DNA from: Magnetospirillum sp. UT-4
GTDB lineage: Bacteria > Pseudomonadota > Alphaproteobacteria > Rhodospirillales > Magnetospirillaceae
Direction of reading: 5' to 3'
Assembly (NCBI RefSeq): GCF_902729435.1
Contig: NZ_LR746522.1
Span: forward strand, 131,086 to 195,085
Length of the DNA: 64,000 nucleotides
Below are positions 8,297 through 17,370 of the stretch, piece by piece (positions within the stretch are counted from its first letter, which is position 1; each line of letters starts with the position of its first letter). A program made the position numbers and the translations under genes. The notes under the pieces were generated by a model. It made no database searches. It was not told the origin of the DNA and saw only the letters and a program-made list of their open reading frames with translations.

Positions 8297-9181
8297 TCAG
8301 GCCTGCTTGGCGTCGATGATGGCGCGCCGGATGGCGCGGGTTTCGCGGAAGCGTTCCTCCAGCACCTCGCCCTCGCCCCAGCGGATGGCCCGCTGCAGGG
8401 CGGTGAGGTCCTCGGTGAAGCGCTGGATCACCTCCAGCACCGCCTCCTTGTTGCCGAGGAAGATGTCGCGCCACATGATCGGGTCCGAGGCGGCGATGCG
8501 GGTGAAGTCGCGGAAGCCCGAGGCCGAGAACTTGATGACCTCCTGCTGCAGGTGGCCTTCCAGGTCATTGGCGGTGCCGACGATGGTATAGGCGATCAGG
8601 TGCGGCAGGTGCGAGGTGATGGCCAGCACCTGGTCGTGGTGATGGGGGTCCATCTCCTCGACCATGGCGCCGATGGCCGACCACAGGGCGCGCACCTTCT
8701 CCAGCGCCTTGGGATCGCCGCCGGGCAGCGGCGTGAGGATGGTCCAGCGCCCGGCGAACAGCTCGGCGAAGCCGGCCTCGGGGCCGGAATGCTCGGTGCC
8801 GGCGATGGGGTGGCCGGGGACGAAATGCACGCCGTCGGGCAGATGCGGCACCAGGTCGCGCACCACCGCGATCTTCACCGAGCCGACATCGGTGACGATG
8901 GTCCCCGGTTCGAGATGCGGCCCGATGGCGGCGGCCACCTGCTCCATGGCGCCCACCGGCGTGCCCACCACCACCAGCCCGGCGCCCTTCACCGCCTCGG
9001 CGGCGTCGGCGGTGGCGGCATCGACGATGCCGAGGCGCAGCGCCGCGTCGCGCGCCTCTGCGGATATGTCCAGGGTCACCAGGCGGCGGGCCAGATCGTG
9101 CTTGCGCAGCGCCCGCGCCAGCGAGGAATTGATCAGGCCGATGCCGACCAGGCAGACGGTGTCGAACAGCGGGGCGGTCAT
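8297..9181 (-). CDS. tyrA: Prephenate/arogenate dehydrogenase
   Basis: NAD(P)-dependent oxidative decarboxylation of prephenate or arogenate in tyrosine synthesis (294 residues). The Rossmann motif is VCLVGIGLINSSLARAL at residues 9-25. VGTPVGAM, TDVGSVK, the substrate-binding FVPGHPIAGTEHSG and SHLPHLIAY with its catalytic-region histidine are all present. There is no fused chorismate mutase; that activity is upstream in the same cluster. It follows the coiled-coil gene by 3 bp and is the last gene of a four-gene aromatic amino acid operon. Confidence 0.95.
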   Translation of the reverse strand: MTAPLFDTVCLVGIGLINSSLARALRKHDLARRLVTLDISAEARDAALRLGIVDAATADAAEAVKGAGLVVVGTPVGAMEQVAAAIGPHLEPGTIVTDVGSVKIAVVRDLVPHLPDGVHFVPGHPIAGTEHSGPEAGFAELFAGRWTILTPLPGGDPKALEKVRALWSAIGAMVEEMDPHHHDQVLAITSHLPHLIAYTIVGTANDLEGHLQQEVIKFSASGFRDFTRIAASDPIMWRDIFLGNKEAVLEVIQRFTEDLTALQRAIRWGEGEVLEERFRETRAIRRAIIDAKQA

Positions 9182-9184
9182 GGC

Positions 9185-9409
9185 CTAGGCGTCACCGATG
9201 TCGAGGCGGCGTTCCATGCGGTCGAGGCGGGTCTCGATGCGGTCGATGCGCATGGACTGGCCGGCGAAGTCGCCGTGCACCTGGGTGACCGCCAGTTCGA
9301 GCGAGGACAGGCGGCGCTTGACGTCGGCCATGTCGTCGCGCAGATCGCGCTGACCGTCGAGGACGCGCTGGATCATGGTCTGGATCAGGTCGAGGTTGGG
9401 TTCGGCCAT
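9185..9409 (-). CDS. Small coiled-coil protein of unknown function
   Basis: A 74-residue protein that is almost entirely amphipathic helix (LIQTMIQRVLDGQRDLRDDMADVKRRLSSLELAV ... MRIDRIETRLDRMERRLDI). Heptad leucine/isoleucine/methionine spacing predicts a coiled coil. Similar short proteins often sit as accessory ORFs in alphaproteobacteria, and no function can be assigned. The start at 9409 has AGGAGAG 4 nt upstream; a longer upstream frame lacks such a site. It is squeezed between the aminotransferase (49 bp) and tyrA (3 bp), so it is co-transcribed. Confidence 0.75.
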   Translation of the reverse strand: MAEPNLDLIQTMIQRVLDGQRDLRDDMADVKRRLSSLELAVTQVHGDFAGQSMRIDRIETRLDRMERRLDIGDA

Positions 9410-9458
9410 CTGTCTCTCCTGGCCCGATGGTAGCAGCCGGCGAGCCGGCGGCACAAAG

Positions 9459-10556
9459 CTATTTGGCCGCCGCCGCGAACTCCTCCAGCGCGGCGATCAC
9501 CGCCTGGTTCTCCTCGCCGGTGCCGATGGTGATGCGCAGCCAATCGCCCAGGCCGTAGCCGCCCATGGCGCGTGCGATGATGCCGCGGCCGCGCAGGTAT
9601 TCGTCGGCGGCCCTGGCGTCGCACCCTTCGGCCTTGGGGAAGCGCACCAGCACGAAGTTGCACACCGAGGGCGTGGCGGGCAGGCCGATGCGGGCCAGTT
9701 CGGCCAGCATCCAGGCCAGCCAGTAATCGTTGTGCTCGCGGCACAGATCCATGTAGGCGGTATCCTCCAGCGCCGCCAGGCCGGCCGCCAGGGCCGGCGA
9801 GCCGACGTTGAAGGGATTGCGCACGCGGTTCAGCACGTCGGCGATGCTGGCCGGGCAATAGGCCCAGCCCAGGCGCAGGCCGCCCAGCGCGAAGATCTTC
9901 GAGAAGGTGCGGCACATCACCGTGTTGTCGCCCGCATCCACCAGCTCGATGCCGGGGGTGTAGTCGTTCTTGGACACGAACTCGGCATAGGCGGCGTCGA
10001 TCACCAGCAGGATGTCGGGGCGCAAGGACGCCCGCAGCCGCTTGACCTCCTCGGCCGCCAGATAGGTGCCGGTGGGATTGTTGGGATTGGCCAGGAACAG
10101 GATCCTGGTGCGCGGCGTCACCGCCGCCAGCAGCGCGTCCACATTGGCGGTGAGGTCGGTCTCGGGCGCCGTCACCGGGGTGGCGCCGCAGGCCTTGGCG
10201 GCGATGGCGTACATCAGGAAGCCGTGAGCGGAATACAGCACCTCGTCGCCCGGCCCGGCATAGGCGCGGCAGAGGATGCCCAGCAGCTCGTCCGAGCCGG
10301 CGCCGCAGACGATGCGCTCGGGGTCCAGGCCCCAGCGGGCGCCCAGCGCCTTGCGCAGGCGGGTGGCGCCGCCGTCGGGATAGCGGTGCATCTCGCCGGC
10401 CATGGCGCGCAAGGCCTCGACCGCCCTGGGGCTGGGGCCGAGCGCGCCCTCGTTGGACGACAGCTTGATCACCCGGGACGACCCGTCGAGGGCGGATTCG
10501 CCGCCGACATAGGGGCGGATGTCCATGATGCCGGGGCGCGGGGTCGGGGCGGTCAT
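9459..10556 (-). CDS. hisC: Histidinol-phosphate/aromatic aminotransferase (HisC family)
   Basis: A PLP enzyme of fold type I, 365 residues. The PLP lysine is Lys220 in TFSKIFALGGLRLGW; LSSNEGALGPSP, NPNNPTG and the C-terminal LRITIGTGEENQA match HisC. HisC enzymes transaminate imidazole acetol phosphate, and relatives also handle prephenate or phenylpyruvate. Its place between a chorismate mutase and tyrA, with no other his gene nearby, suggests work in phenylalanine/tyrosine synthesis, possibly in addition to histidine. That role is inferred from context. Confidence 0.92.
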   Translation of the reverse strand: MTAPTPRPGIMDIRPYVGGESALDGSSRVIKLSSNEGALGPSPRAVEALRAMAGEMHRYPDGGATRLRKALGARWGLDPERIVCGAGSDELLGILCRAYAGPGDEVLYSAHGFLMYAIAAKACGATPVTAPETDLTANVDALLAAVTPRTRILFLANPNNPTGTYLAAEEVKRLRASLRPDILLVIDAAYAEFVSKNDYTPGIELVDAGDNTVMCRTFSKIFALGGLRLGWAYCPASIADVLNRVRNPFNVGSPALAAGLAALEDTAYMDLCREHNDYWLAWMLAELARIGLPATPSVCNFVLVRFPKAEGCDARAADEYLRGRGIIARAMGGYGLGDWLRITIGTGEENQAVIAALEEFAAAAK

Positions 10557-10593
10557 CGGGCGGGGTCTCCTGGGGCGGGCGGTAGCGATAAAC

Positions 10594-11451
10594 TCAGACG
10601 GGCAGCGGCACCGGATAGCCGCCGATCACCCGGAGGTGGCGCACGGCGTCCTTCTGGCTCGACGCCAGGGCGGTCAGGCGGGCATCGGCGTCGGTGAGAT
10701 GGCCCGCCACCTCGGCCAGATGCAGCCAGTACTCGCCGCCGCGATGGGTGGCGACCACTCCGGTGCAGTCCAGCGAGACGCCCGAGAGCAGGGCGCGCAG
10801 GCGGTCGCGGCTGACGTCGGGCACCGTCTCGACCACCACCAGGGTGCGGTCGTCGCCGGTGTCGTCGTGGTCGCGCGCGGCGATGACGTAGCCCTCGAGC
10901 GGTTCCGGCTTGCCCGGCACGTGGTCCACCGCCAGCACCGGCAGGCGTGCCACGATGCGCGGCAGGTTGATGGAATCGGCGGCCAGCGAGGGCCACCACG
11001 GATCGTCCTCGGCGGCGGCGGGGATCGGCACCACGCCCACCGCGGCGATTCCGTCGGCGACCTGGCGCACCACATGCCCGGGCGAGGGGAAGACGGTCTG
11101 CGGCGCCACCACGCCGAAATGGTCGCGGGCCAGTTCGACGAAGCCGGACCCGCCGCCCGGCTGGCACACCGCCACGGTGAAGGGACCCTGGATGCCGACC
11201 AGCGCGCCCATGATCTCGCGCCAGATGCGCACCAAGGCCGCCTTGGGGAAGCAGCCCTGGTGGCGCTCGACCAGGCGGCGCAGGATTTCGGCCTCGCGGC
11301 CGGGGCGCAGCGCCACCGTGTTTTCGCCGGCCTTTGCGGCGGCGATGCGTTCGACCAGGGCGGCGCGTTCCTGCAACAGGTCGTGCAGCCGGTCGTCGAT
11401 GCGGTCGATGTCCCGGCGGAGCCGGGTGAGGGTCTGGGGATCGGTTGTCAT
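10594..11451 (-). CDS. Chorismate mutase with degenerate prephenate dehydratase-like C-terminus
   Basis: A 285-residue protein. Residues 1-90 form an AroQ-type chorismate mutase (LRRDIDRIDDRLHDLLQERAALVERIAAAK ... REAEILRRLVE), which converts chorismate to prephenate. The remainder resembles a prephenate dehydratase plus ACT domain: GFVELARDHFG, AVGVVPIPAAAEDD and an ACT-like tail ending RVIGGYPVP. However, the catalytic TRF motif is absent; the matching place reads EGYVIAARD. It may thus be a mutase with a vestigial or regulatory second domain. The ATG at 11451 was preferred to the in-frame TTG at 11457. It heads the aromatic operon. Confidence 0.85.
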   Translation of the reverse strand: MTTDPQTLTRLRRDIDRIDDRLHDLLQERAALVERIAAAKAGENTVALRPGREAEILRRLVERHQGCFPKAALVRIWREIMGALVGIQGPFTVAVCQPGGGSGFVELARDHFGVVAPQTVFPSPGHVVRQVADGIAAVGVVPIPAAAEDDPWWPSLAADSINLPRIVARLPVLAVDHVPGKPEPLEGYVIAARDHDDTGDDRTLVVVETVPDVSRDRLRALLSGVSLDCTGVVATHRGGEYWLHLAEVAGHLTDADARLTALASSQKDAVRHLRVIGGYPVPLPV

Positions 11452-11521
11452 GGCCAATGTTTGCGCCTGCAGCGAAGCCGCATAGGTTTAGTGCGTCGTT
11501 CCCCCGAAATCAAAGAAAACG

Positions 11522-11552
11522 TTGACAGCCCCCGCGCGCCCCCATAGCTAAT
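11522..11552 (+). promoter_or_regulatory. Candidate promoter of metX-metW
   Basis: A perfect TTGACA at 11522-11527 is followed after 17-19 bp by TAGCTAAT (11545-11552), a weak -10. It lies 37 bp upstream of the metX start in the divergent gap with the chorismate mutase gene. I looked for a SAM-II riboswitch core here and did not find one. Confidence 0.45.
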
Positions 11553-11588
11553 CGTGTCTTTTCCCCAAGGGACCACGCGTTCCCCCCG

Positions 11589-12773
11589 ATGACCGTACAA
11601 GAGCCGCCCGGCGCCGCTTCCGACCATACCCCCGGCGGGCACACCGTCGAGCTGGGGCGCGACCGGCCGATCCGCCTGGATTGCGGCGTCGAGCTGACGT
11701 CGGTGACGGTGGCCTACCAGACCTACGGCCGCCTCAACGCCGACCGCTCCAACGCCATCCTGATGTGCCACGCGCTGACCGGCGACCACTACGTCGCCGA
11801 CCCGCACCCCATCACCGGCAAACCGGGATGGTGGAGCGAGGTGGTCGGTCCCGGGCTGGTGTTCGACACCGACCGCTTCTTCATCATCTGCTCCAACGTG
11901 CTGGGCGGCTGCATGGGCACCACCGGGCCCAAGGACGTCAATCCCGCCACCGGCAAGCCGTGGGGCCAGACCTTCCCGGTCATCACCATCGGCGACATGG
12001 TGCAGGTGCAGGCGCGCCTGCTGGACCATCTCGGCATCGGCCAGCTGTTCTGCGTGGTCGGCGGCTCCATGGGCGGCATGCAGGTGCTGGACTGGTGCGC
12101 CAGCTACCCCGAGCGGGTATTCGCCGCCATCCCCATCGCCACCGCCGCCCGCCATTCCGCCCAGAACATCGCCTTCCACGAGGTCGGGCGTCAGGCCATC
12201 ATCGCCGATCCCGACTGGATGGGCGGCAATTACCTGGACCACGGCATCCGGCCCCATCGCGGCCTGGCGGTGGCGCGCATGGCGGCGCACATCACCTACC
12301 TGTCGGAAACCGCGCTGCACCGCAAGTTCGGCCGCAACCTGCAGGACCGCGACGTGGTGTCCTACGGCTTCGGCGCCGACTTCCAGGTGGAAAGCTACCT
12401 GCGCCACCAGGGCTCGACCTTCGTCGACCGCTTCGACGCCAATTCGTACCTCTACATCACCCGCGCCATGGACTATTTCGACCTGGCGGCCGAGCATGGC
12501 GGGCAGCTGGCCAACGCCTTCCGCGGCACCCGCACCCGCTTCTGCGTGGTGTCGTTCTCGTCGGACTGGCTGTTCCCGACCCAGGAGAGCCGGGCGGTGG
12601 TGCACGCGCTCAACGCCGTCGCCGCCAATGTCAGCTTCGTCGAGATCCAGACCGACAAGGGCCACGACGCCTTCCTGCTGGACGAGCCCGAGTTCCACGC
12701 CACCCTGACCGGCTTCCTCGAGGGCGCGGCCGAGCATCGCGGCCTCGGGCGCCGAGAGGGAGGCGCCTCATGA
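11589..12773 (+). CDS. metX: Homoserine O-acetyltransferase
   Basis: An alpha/beta-hydrolase-fold acyltransferase (394 residues) that activates homoserine for methionine synthesis. Family landmarks are [39 protein letters not shown] and the nucleophile elbow GGSMGGMQ with Ser160. The acid and base of the triad lie in SSDWLFP and the C-terminal [12 protein letters not shown]. Family members use acetyl- or succinyl-CoA and this cannot be settled by eye. Its stop overlaps the metW start, a pairing typical of proteobacteria. Confidence 0.96.
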   Translation: MTVQEPPGAASDHTPGGHTVELGRDRPIRLDCGVELTSVTVAYQTYGRLNADRSNAILMCHALTGDHYVADPHPITGKPGWWSEVVGPGLVFDTDRFFIICSNVLGGCMGTTGPKDVNPATGKPWGQTFPVITIGDMVQVQARLLDHLGIGQLFCVVGGSMGGMQVLDWCASYPERVFAAIPIATAARHSAQNIAFHEVGRQAIIADPDWMGGNYLDHGIRPHRGLAVARMAAHITYLSETALHRKFGRNLQDRDVVSYGFGADFQVESYLRHQGSTFVDRFDANSYLYITRAMDYFDLAAEHGGQLANAFRGTRTRFCVVSFSSDWLFPTQESRAVVHALNAVAANVSFVEIQTDKGHDAFLLDEPEFHATLTGFLEGAAEHRGLGRREGGAS

Positions 12774-13396
12774 TGGTCGTCGCCAACGGCAACCTGCGCG
12801 TCGATCTGCGCCTGATCGCCGACATGGTCGAACCCGGCGGCCGCGTCCTCGACGTCGGCTGCGGCGACGGCACCCTGCTGGCCTGGCTGGGCAAGCACAA
12901 GAACGTCGACGGCCGCGGCATCGAGCTGTCCATGGCGGGGGTGTCGGCGGCGGTGGCGCAGGGGCTGTCGGTGATCCAGGGCGACGCCGACACCGACCTC
13001 AAGGACTATCCCACCGGCGCCTTCGACACGGTGATCCTGTCGCAGACCCTGCAGGCCACCTACGCGCCCCGCACGGTGCTGGCCAACATGCTGCGCATCG
13101 GCCGGCGCGCCATCGTCTCGTTCCCCAATTTCGGCCACTGGCGGGTGCGCCTGGGGCTGGCGCTGGGCGGCCGGATGCCGGTCACCGACACCCTGGCCTA
13201 CGAATGGTACGACACCCCCAACATCCACTTCTGCACCATCCGCGACTTCCTGGTGCTGTGCCGCGAACTGGGCATCACCGTCGAGCGCGGCATCGCGCTG
13301 GACCGCGACGGCCGCGTGCTGCCCTTCGCCGGCGACGGGCGGCGGGCGAACCTTCTGGCCGCCCAGGGACTGTTCGAACTGTCGCGATCGGTGTGA
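12770..13396 (+). CDS. metW: Methionine biosynthesis protein MetW
   Basis: A SAM-dependent methyltransferase-fold protein of 208 residues, with motif [16 protein letters not shown] near residue 27 and the MetW signatures [35 protein letters not shown] and [11 protein letters not shown]. MetW accompanies MetX and is needed for its activity in several bacteria; whether it methylates anything is unclear. Translation starts at the ATG (12770) overlapping the metX stop; a second ATG follows immediately. Confidence 0.95.
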   Translation: MMVVANGNLRVDLRLIADMVEPGGRVLDVGCGDGTLLAWLGKHKNVDGRGIELSMAGVSAAVAQGLSVIQGDADTDLKDYPTGAFDTVILSQTLQATYAPRTVLANMLRIGRRAIVSFPNFGHWRVRLGLALGGRMPVTDTLAYEWYDTPNIHFCTIRDFLVLCRELGITVERGIALDRDGRVLPFAGDGRRANLLAAQGLFELSRSV

Positions 13397-13437
13397 TTGG
13401 GGTATCCTGGGGTCGAGTAATCGCCTTGGGGGAGGCC

Positions 13438-14160
13438 GTGGGGGTCCTGCGCACCGTCGTGTTGCTGTTGCTGGCGGCCGTCACGGCTTCGGGGGCCAGG
13501 GCCGAGACGGTGCGCCTGCTCACCATCGACGCCGCGCCGTGGGCCTCGCTGGACGCCGCCGGCCGGCCGGCCGGCGCGCTGCCGGCCATCGCCGCCGAGC
13601 TGTCGGCCCGCACCGGCCACACGGTGACCATCGACCTGATGAGTCTGGCCCGCATGGAACGGGAGCTGGGCGAGTACGACTGCACCATCATCCTGTGGAG
13701 CGAGCGCCGGGCGGCGCTGGTCGAGCGCGGCGAGGACGTCTATCCCATGCCGTTCGGGGTGATCGCCCGCAAGGGCGTGACGCTGGACTCCTATGACGAT
13801 CTTTTGCCGCTGGTGATCTCGGTGGTGCGGTCGCTGGCCATCGACCCGCGCTTCGACGCCGACCCCGCCCTGCACAAGGATTTCGACACCGACTACCTGC
13901 AGGGGCTGCGCAAGATCGCCCATCGCCGCCTCGACGCGGTGGCCGGGGCCATCCCCACCATCCGCTACCAGGCGCTCAAGGCCGGACTGGCGGACGAGAT
14001 GGGCCAGCACCTGACCCTGCGCACGGTGCCGCTGACCCTGCAATGGGTGCGCACCTCGCCGCGCCTGGGGCTGCTGCCCGAATTCAACCGCGCCATCCAG
14101 GCCATGCGCGCGGACGGGACCCTGGACCGCATCCTCGCCGCCAACCATTACAGCCCCTAG
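13438..14160 (+). CDS. Periplasmic solute-binding protein (SBP_bac_3-like)
   Basis: A 240-residue protein from a GTG start, with a clear signal peptide (GVLRTVVLLLLAAVTASGARA, cleavage before ETV). The rest reads as a type 3 extracellular solute-binding fold: VRLLTIDAAPWASLDAAGRPAGALPAIAAEL at the front and LLPEFNRAIQAMRADGTLDRILA at the end, the usual closing helix. No transporter genes adjoin. Instead the stop codon touches the start of the histidine kinase, so it is more likely a ligand-sensing partner of that kinase than an uptake component. The GTG at 13438 has a purine-rich GGGGGAGG just ahead of it. Confidence 0.82.
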   Translation: MGVLRTVVLLLLAAVTASGARAETVRLLTIDAAPWASLDAAGRPAGALPAIAAELSARTGHTVTIDLMSLARMERELGEYDCTIILWSERRAALVERGEDVYPMPFGVIARKGVTLDSYDDLLPLVISVVRSLAIDPRFDADPALHKDFDTDYLQGLRKIAHRRLDAVAGAIPTIRYQALKAGLADEMGQHLTLRTVPLTLQWVRTSPRLGLLPEFNRAIQAMRADGTLDRILAANHYSP

Positions 14161-15669
14161 ATGGTCGGCGCCCCCACCCCCCGACACCCGTTGGGCAAGG
14201 CGCTGAGCCACGGCATCGGGCTGCGCTTGCTGGTGCTGATCGTGCTGTTCAGCACATTGGTCACCGCCATCTCCACCGTCATCCAGCTCTACCTGGACTA
14301 TCGCCGCGACGTGGGCGCCATCGAGGGCCGCCTCGACGAGATCGAACGCTCCAGCCTGGCCAGCCTGGCCGGCAGCCTGTGGCATGTGGACGTCGATCAG
14401 CTGCGCCGCCAGGTCGAGGGCCTGATCCGACTGCCCGACATGCAGGCGGTGGAGGTGCGCGAGGCCGAGGGCGCCGCCCGGCCGCTGGTGGTGGCGGTGC
14501 GGTTGCGCGAGGGCGGGCCGGTGCTCGCCCGCGACCTGCCGCTGGTCTACAACGACCGCGGCACCGAGCGGCTGATCGGCCACCTCCATGCCGAGGCGAC
14601 GCTGACCGGCGTCTATTCCCGCCTGATCGAGACCGCGGTGGTGATCCTGGTCAGCCAGGGCATCAAGACCTTCCTGGTGTCGCTGTTCACCCTGTACATC
14701 GTCTACCGCCTGGTCGCCCGCCATCTGGTCGACATCGCCGGCTATGCCCAGCGCTTCGACATCAAGGATCCGGCGCCGCCGCTGGCCCTGAGGCGCCGCC
14801 ATCCCGGCCGTCCCGACGAGCTGGACCAGGTGGTCAGCGCCTTCAATGCCATGCGCATGGACCTGCAAAGCGCCTGGGAGCAGCTGCGCACCGCCAATGC
14901 CGAGCTGGAGGACGACATCGTGCGGCGCGAGGCGCACGAGCGCGAGATGAGGCGCCTGGTCGACCGCCTCACCCGCACCAACGCCGAGCTGGAGCGCTTC
15001 GCCACCATCTCGTCCCACGACCTGCAGGAGCCGCTGCGCGCCATCACCAGCTACGCCCAGCTGATCGAGAAACGCTACGGCGACCATCTCGACGACGAAG
15101 GGCGCGAGTTCCTCGGCTACATGACCGGCGGCGCGCTGCGCATGAAGGCGCTGGTCAATGACCTCGCCACCTATGCCCGCATTCCCGGCCATTTCGAGCC
15201 GCCGCGGCCGGTCGAGCTGGGCGCGGTCTGCGCCGGCGTGCTGGCCGGCATGAAGGACGCCATCGAGGCGGCGGACGCCGAGATCGTGGTCGGGACGCTG
15301 CCGGTGGTCGAGGGCGATCCGGAGCGGCTGGCCCACCTGTTCCGCAACCTGCTGGACAACGCCATCAAGTTCCGCCACCAGGACGTCGCCCCCCGCGTGT
15401 CGGTGACCGCCGAACCCGATCCCGGCGGCGGCTGGGTGGTGTCGGTGGCCGATAACGGCATCGGCATCGGCGCCACCAACCAGGACGTGTTCGAGATCTT
15501 CCGCCGCCTCCATCCCGCCTCGGCCTATCCCGGCACCGGCGTCGGCCTGGCCATCTGCCGCCGCATCGTCGAGCACATGGGCGGCCGCATCTGGCTGGAC
15601 TCCAGGCCCGGCCAAGGCACCACCATCCGCTTCACCGTCGGCGTGCCGCCCGAGGCGGCGGCGGAGTAG
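14161..15669 (+). CDS. Membrane sensor histidine kinase
   Basis: A 502-residue kinase. Membrane segments at about 21-43 and 157-182 enclose a ~110-residue periplasmic sensor region. A HAMP-like and coiled-coil linker (about 183-280) leads to the phosphoacceptor His286 in ATISSHDLQEPLRAITSYAQL, a form common in phytochrome-like kinases. The ATPase domain has LLDNAIKF (N box), VADNGIGIG (G1) and GTGVGLAICRRIVEHMGG (G2). It begins directly after the stop of the solute-binding protein, which probably reports ligand to it. No response regulator is in this window, so its output is unknown. Confidence 0.93.
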   Translation: MVGAPTPRHPLGKALSHGIGLRLLVLIVLFSTLVTAISTVIQLYLDYRRDVGAIEGRLDEIERSSLASLAGSLWHVDVDQLRRQVEGLIRLPDMQAVEVREAEGAARPLVVAVRLREGGPVLARDLPLVYNDRGTERLIGHLHAEATLTGVYSRLIETAVVILVSQGIKTFLVSLFTLYIVYRLVARHLVDIAGYAQRFDIKDPAPPLALRRRHPGRPDELDQVVSAFNAMRMDLQSAWEQLRTANAELEDDIVRREAHEREMRRLVDRLTRTNAELERFATISSHDLQEPLRAITSYAQLIEKRYGDHLDDEGREFLGYMTGGALRMKALVNDLATYARIPGHFEPPRPVELGAVCAGVLAGMKDAIEAADAEIVVGTLPVVEGDPERLAHLFRNLLDNAIKFRHQDVAPRVSVTAEPDPGGGWVVSVADNGIGIGATNQDVFEIFRRLHPASAYPGTGVGLAICRRIVEHMGGRIWLDSRPGQGTTIRFTVGVPPEAAAE

Positions 15670-15680
15670 CGGGCGCGCTC

Positions 15681-15713
15681 AGAGCACGCTGCGATTAAAT
15701 CGCATCGCGCTCT
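15681..15713. repeat. Intergenic palindrome, family H (AGAGC...GCTCT)
   Basis: A 33-bp imperfect palindrome opens AGAGCACGCTGCGATT and closes AATCGCATCGCGCTCT. Parts of the same motif (TGCGATTCAG ... CATCGCGCTCTAA) reappear at 47104-47163. It lies in the convergent gap between the kinase and methyltransferase genes and may terminate transcription from both sides. The rest of the 147-bp gap (15670-15816) is GC-rich with no reading frame of note. Confidence 0.6.
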
Positions 15714-15816
15714 AGCTTTGTTGGGGTGCCCCTCGCCGGGCGCAAACCTGCGGTTTGCTTGGCCGCCGCCGCAATGGCGGCAGGAGCAGGGCGAATCCGT
15801 CGGATATCCCCCTGCT

Positions 15817-16569
15817 CTAAAACCCCTGCGGCACCGGCACGTAGCCGCGCCGCGCCCGGGCGCCGCGCAGGGACGAGCCGGCGTAGATCTGCTTGGTCGC
15901 CTCGACCACGGTGACGCCGGCGATGGTTTCGAACCAGCGCCGGCCCAGTTCCTCCACCGCCGGGGCCGAGCGCAGCAGCACCCGCGAGGTGGTGGGCGGC
16001 ATGAACAGCGCCCCGGCCGAGGCCACCGGCGTGAACATGCAGTCGCGCAGCATGCGGGCCAGCTGGCCGGTGGTGTAGGGGCGGCCCTGGCCGAACGGCG
16101 TGCGGTCGAGGCGGGCCCAGATGCCGCGCCGGTTGGGCGCGACGATGATCACCCGGCCGCCATCGGCCAGCACCCGCCACACCTCGCGCATCATGCCGCG
16201 CACCTGCTCGGTGGCCTCGACCGCGTGCACCAGCACGATGCGGTCGACCGAGCGGTCGGGCAGCGGCAGCTCGGTCTCGTCGGCCAGCACCACCAGGCCG
16301 GGCCCTTCGGGCGGCCACGGCAGCACGCCCTGGCTGGCCGGCATCACCGCCATCACCCGCTCCGCCTCGGCCAGGAAGGGGCGCAGATAGGGGGTGGCGA
16401 AGCCCAGCCCCAGCACCCGCATGCCGGCCACGTCGGGCCAGAACCGGCGCAGCTGGCGGCGGATCATGCGCCGCGCCATCTGGCCCAGGCCGGTGTCGTA
16501 GAAGTCCCGGAGATCGACCACGTCGGTCCAGGGGCGGGGGAACAGCGGCGCCGGCTGCACGACGGTCAC
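15817..16569 (-). CDS. SAM-dependent methyltransferase (type 11-like)
   Basis: A 250-residue methyltransferase. Early on is DVVDLRDFYDTGLGQMARRMIRRQLRRFWPD, followed by a SAM-binding region MRVLGLGFATPYLRPFLAEAERVMAVMPA and motif LPLPDRSVDRIVLVHAVEATEQVRGMMREVWRVLADGGRVIIVAPNRRGIWAR. The substrate is unknown. The GTG start at 16569 overlaps the permease stop as GTGA, tying it to the ABC-2 transporter operon. The frame is open far upstream only because of the GC-rich shadow of the permease gene. Confidence 0.88.
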   Translation of the reverse strand: MTVVQPAPLFPRPWTDVVDLRDFYDTGLGQMARRMIRRQLRRFWPDVAGMRVLGLGFATPYLRPFLAEAERVMAVMPASQGVLPWPPEGPGLVVLADETELPLPDRSVDRIVLVHAVEATEQVRGMMREVWRVLADGGRVIIVAPNRRGIWARLDRTPFGQGRPYTTGQLARMLRDCMFTPVASAGALFMPPTTSRVLLRSAPAVEELGRRWFETIAGVTVVEATKQIYAGSSLRGARARRGYVPVPQGF

Positions 16570-17366
16570 TCCCCGATGTTGAGCAGCAGGCCGCGCTGGC
16601 GTGCCACGTGGTGGGTGCGCAGGAACAGGGCGGCGGCGGCGCCGACGTAGACCAGGTTCAGCGCCGCCGCCGAGGCCATCAGGCCGGCATCGAAGCCGTG
16701 GCCCAGCATCACCGAGCGCATGCCCTCGAAGACGTGGGCGGGGGGCAGCGCCCAGGCCACCGGCTGCAGCCAGGCCGGCAGGGTGCTGATGGGATAATAG
16801 ATGCCGGCCACCGGCGCCACCGCGAACACCAGCACCCAGGCCAGGCTTTCCGCCCCCAGGCCGAAGCGCAGCACCAGCGCCGAGACGCCCAGGCCGATGG
16901 CCCAGCCGGTGACCATCAGGTTGACCCAGAAGCCGATCAGCGGCAGCCCCAGCTCGAACAGCGAGAAATGGTAGAGCGGGATGGCCAGCAGCGCCGCCGG
17001 CAGCACCCCGATCACCGTGCGGATCAGGCTCATCACCAGCATGCTGGCCACCAGCTCGTGCGGGCGCAGCGGGCTGACCGACAGGTGGCCCAGGTTGCGC
17101 GACCACATCTCTTCCAGGAAGGCCAGCGAAACCCCGAGATTGCCGCGGAACATCACGTCCCACAGGATCACCGCGCCGATCAGGATGCCCGCCGCCTGGG
17201 CCAGCCACGACGAATGGCTGGTGAAGAACTGGCTGGTGAAGCCCCACACCACCATGTTGACCGCCGGCCAATAGGCCATTTCCAGCACCCGCGGCCACGA
17301 GCCCCGGAGGATGTAGAGATGGCGCAGCACCATGGCGCCGACCCGGCGGAGGGAGAAGGAGGTCAT
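16566..17366 (-). CDS. ABC-2 type transporter permease
   Basis: A 266-residue membrane protein with six predicted segments (about 28-50, 60-80, 107-130, 141-165, 170-192, 230-250). The ABC-2 features are a cytoplasmic start (RHLYILRGSWPRVLEMAYWP), the conserved FLEEMWSRNLGHLSVSPLRPHELVASM loop and PISTLPAWLQPVAWALPPAHVFEGMR before the last segment. Such permeases export polysaccharides, lipids or drugs. The ATPase lies upstream across a 127-bp repeat-filled gap. The Shine-Dalgarno sequence (GGGAGGG) is supplied by the edge of that repeat. Confidence 0.93.
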   Translation of the reverse strand: MTSFSLRRVGAMVLRHLYILRGSWPRVLEMAYWPAVNMVVWGFTSQFFTSHSSWLAQAAGILIGAVILWDVMFRGNLGVSLAFLEEMWSRNLGHLSVSPLRPHELVASMLVMSLIRTVIGVLPAALLAIPLYHFSLFELGLPLIGFWVNLMVTGWAIGLGVSALVLRFGLGAESLAWVLVFAVAPVAGIYYPISTLPAWLQPVAWALPPAHVFEGMRSVMLGHGFDAGLMASAAALNLVYVGAAAALFLRTHHVARQRGLLLNIGE

Positions 17367-17370
17367 GTTT

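Noticed and set aside
11452..11588. SAM-II riboswitch upstream of metX
   Set aside because: Common in alphaproteobacteria at this place, but the conserved core (CTGATTTA ... GCTAAA-like elements) could not be found.
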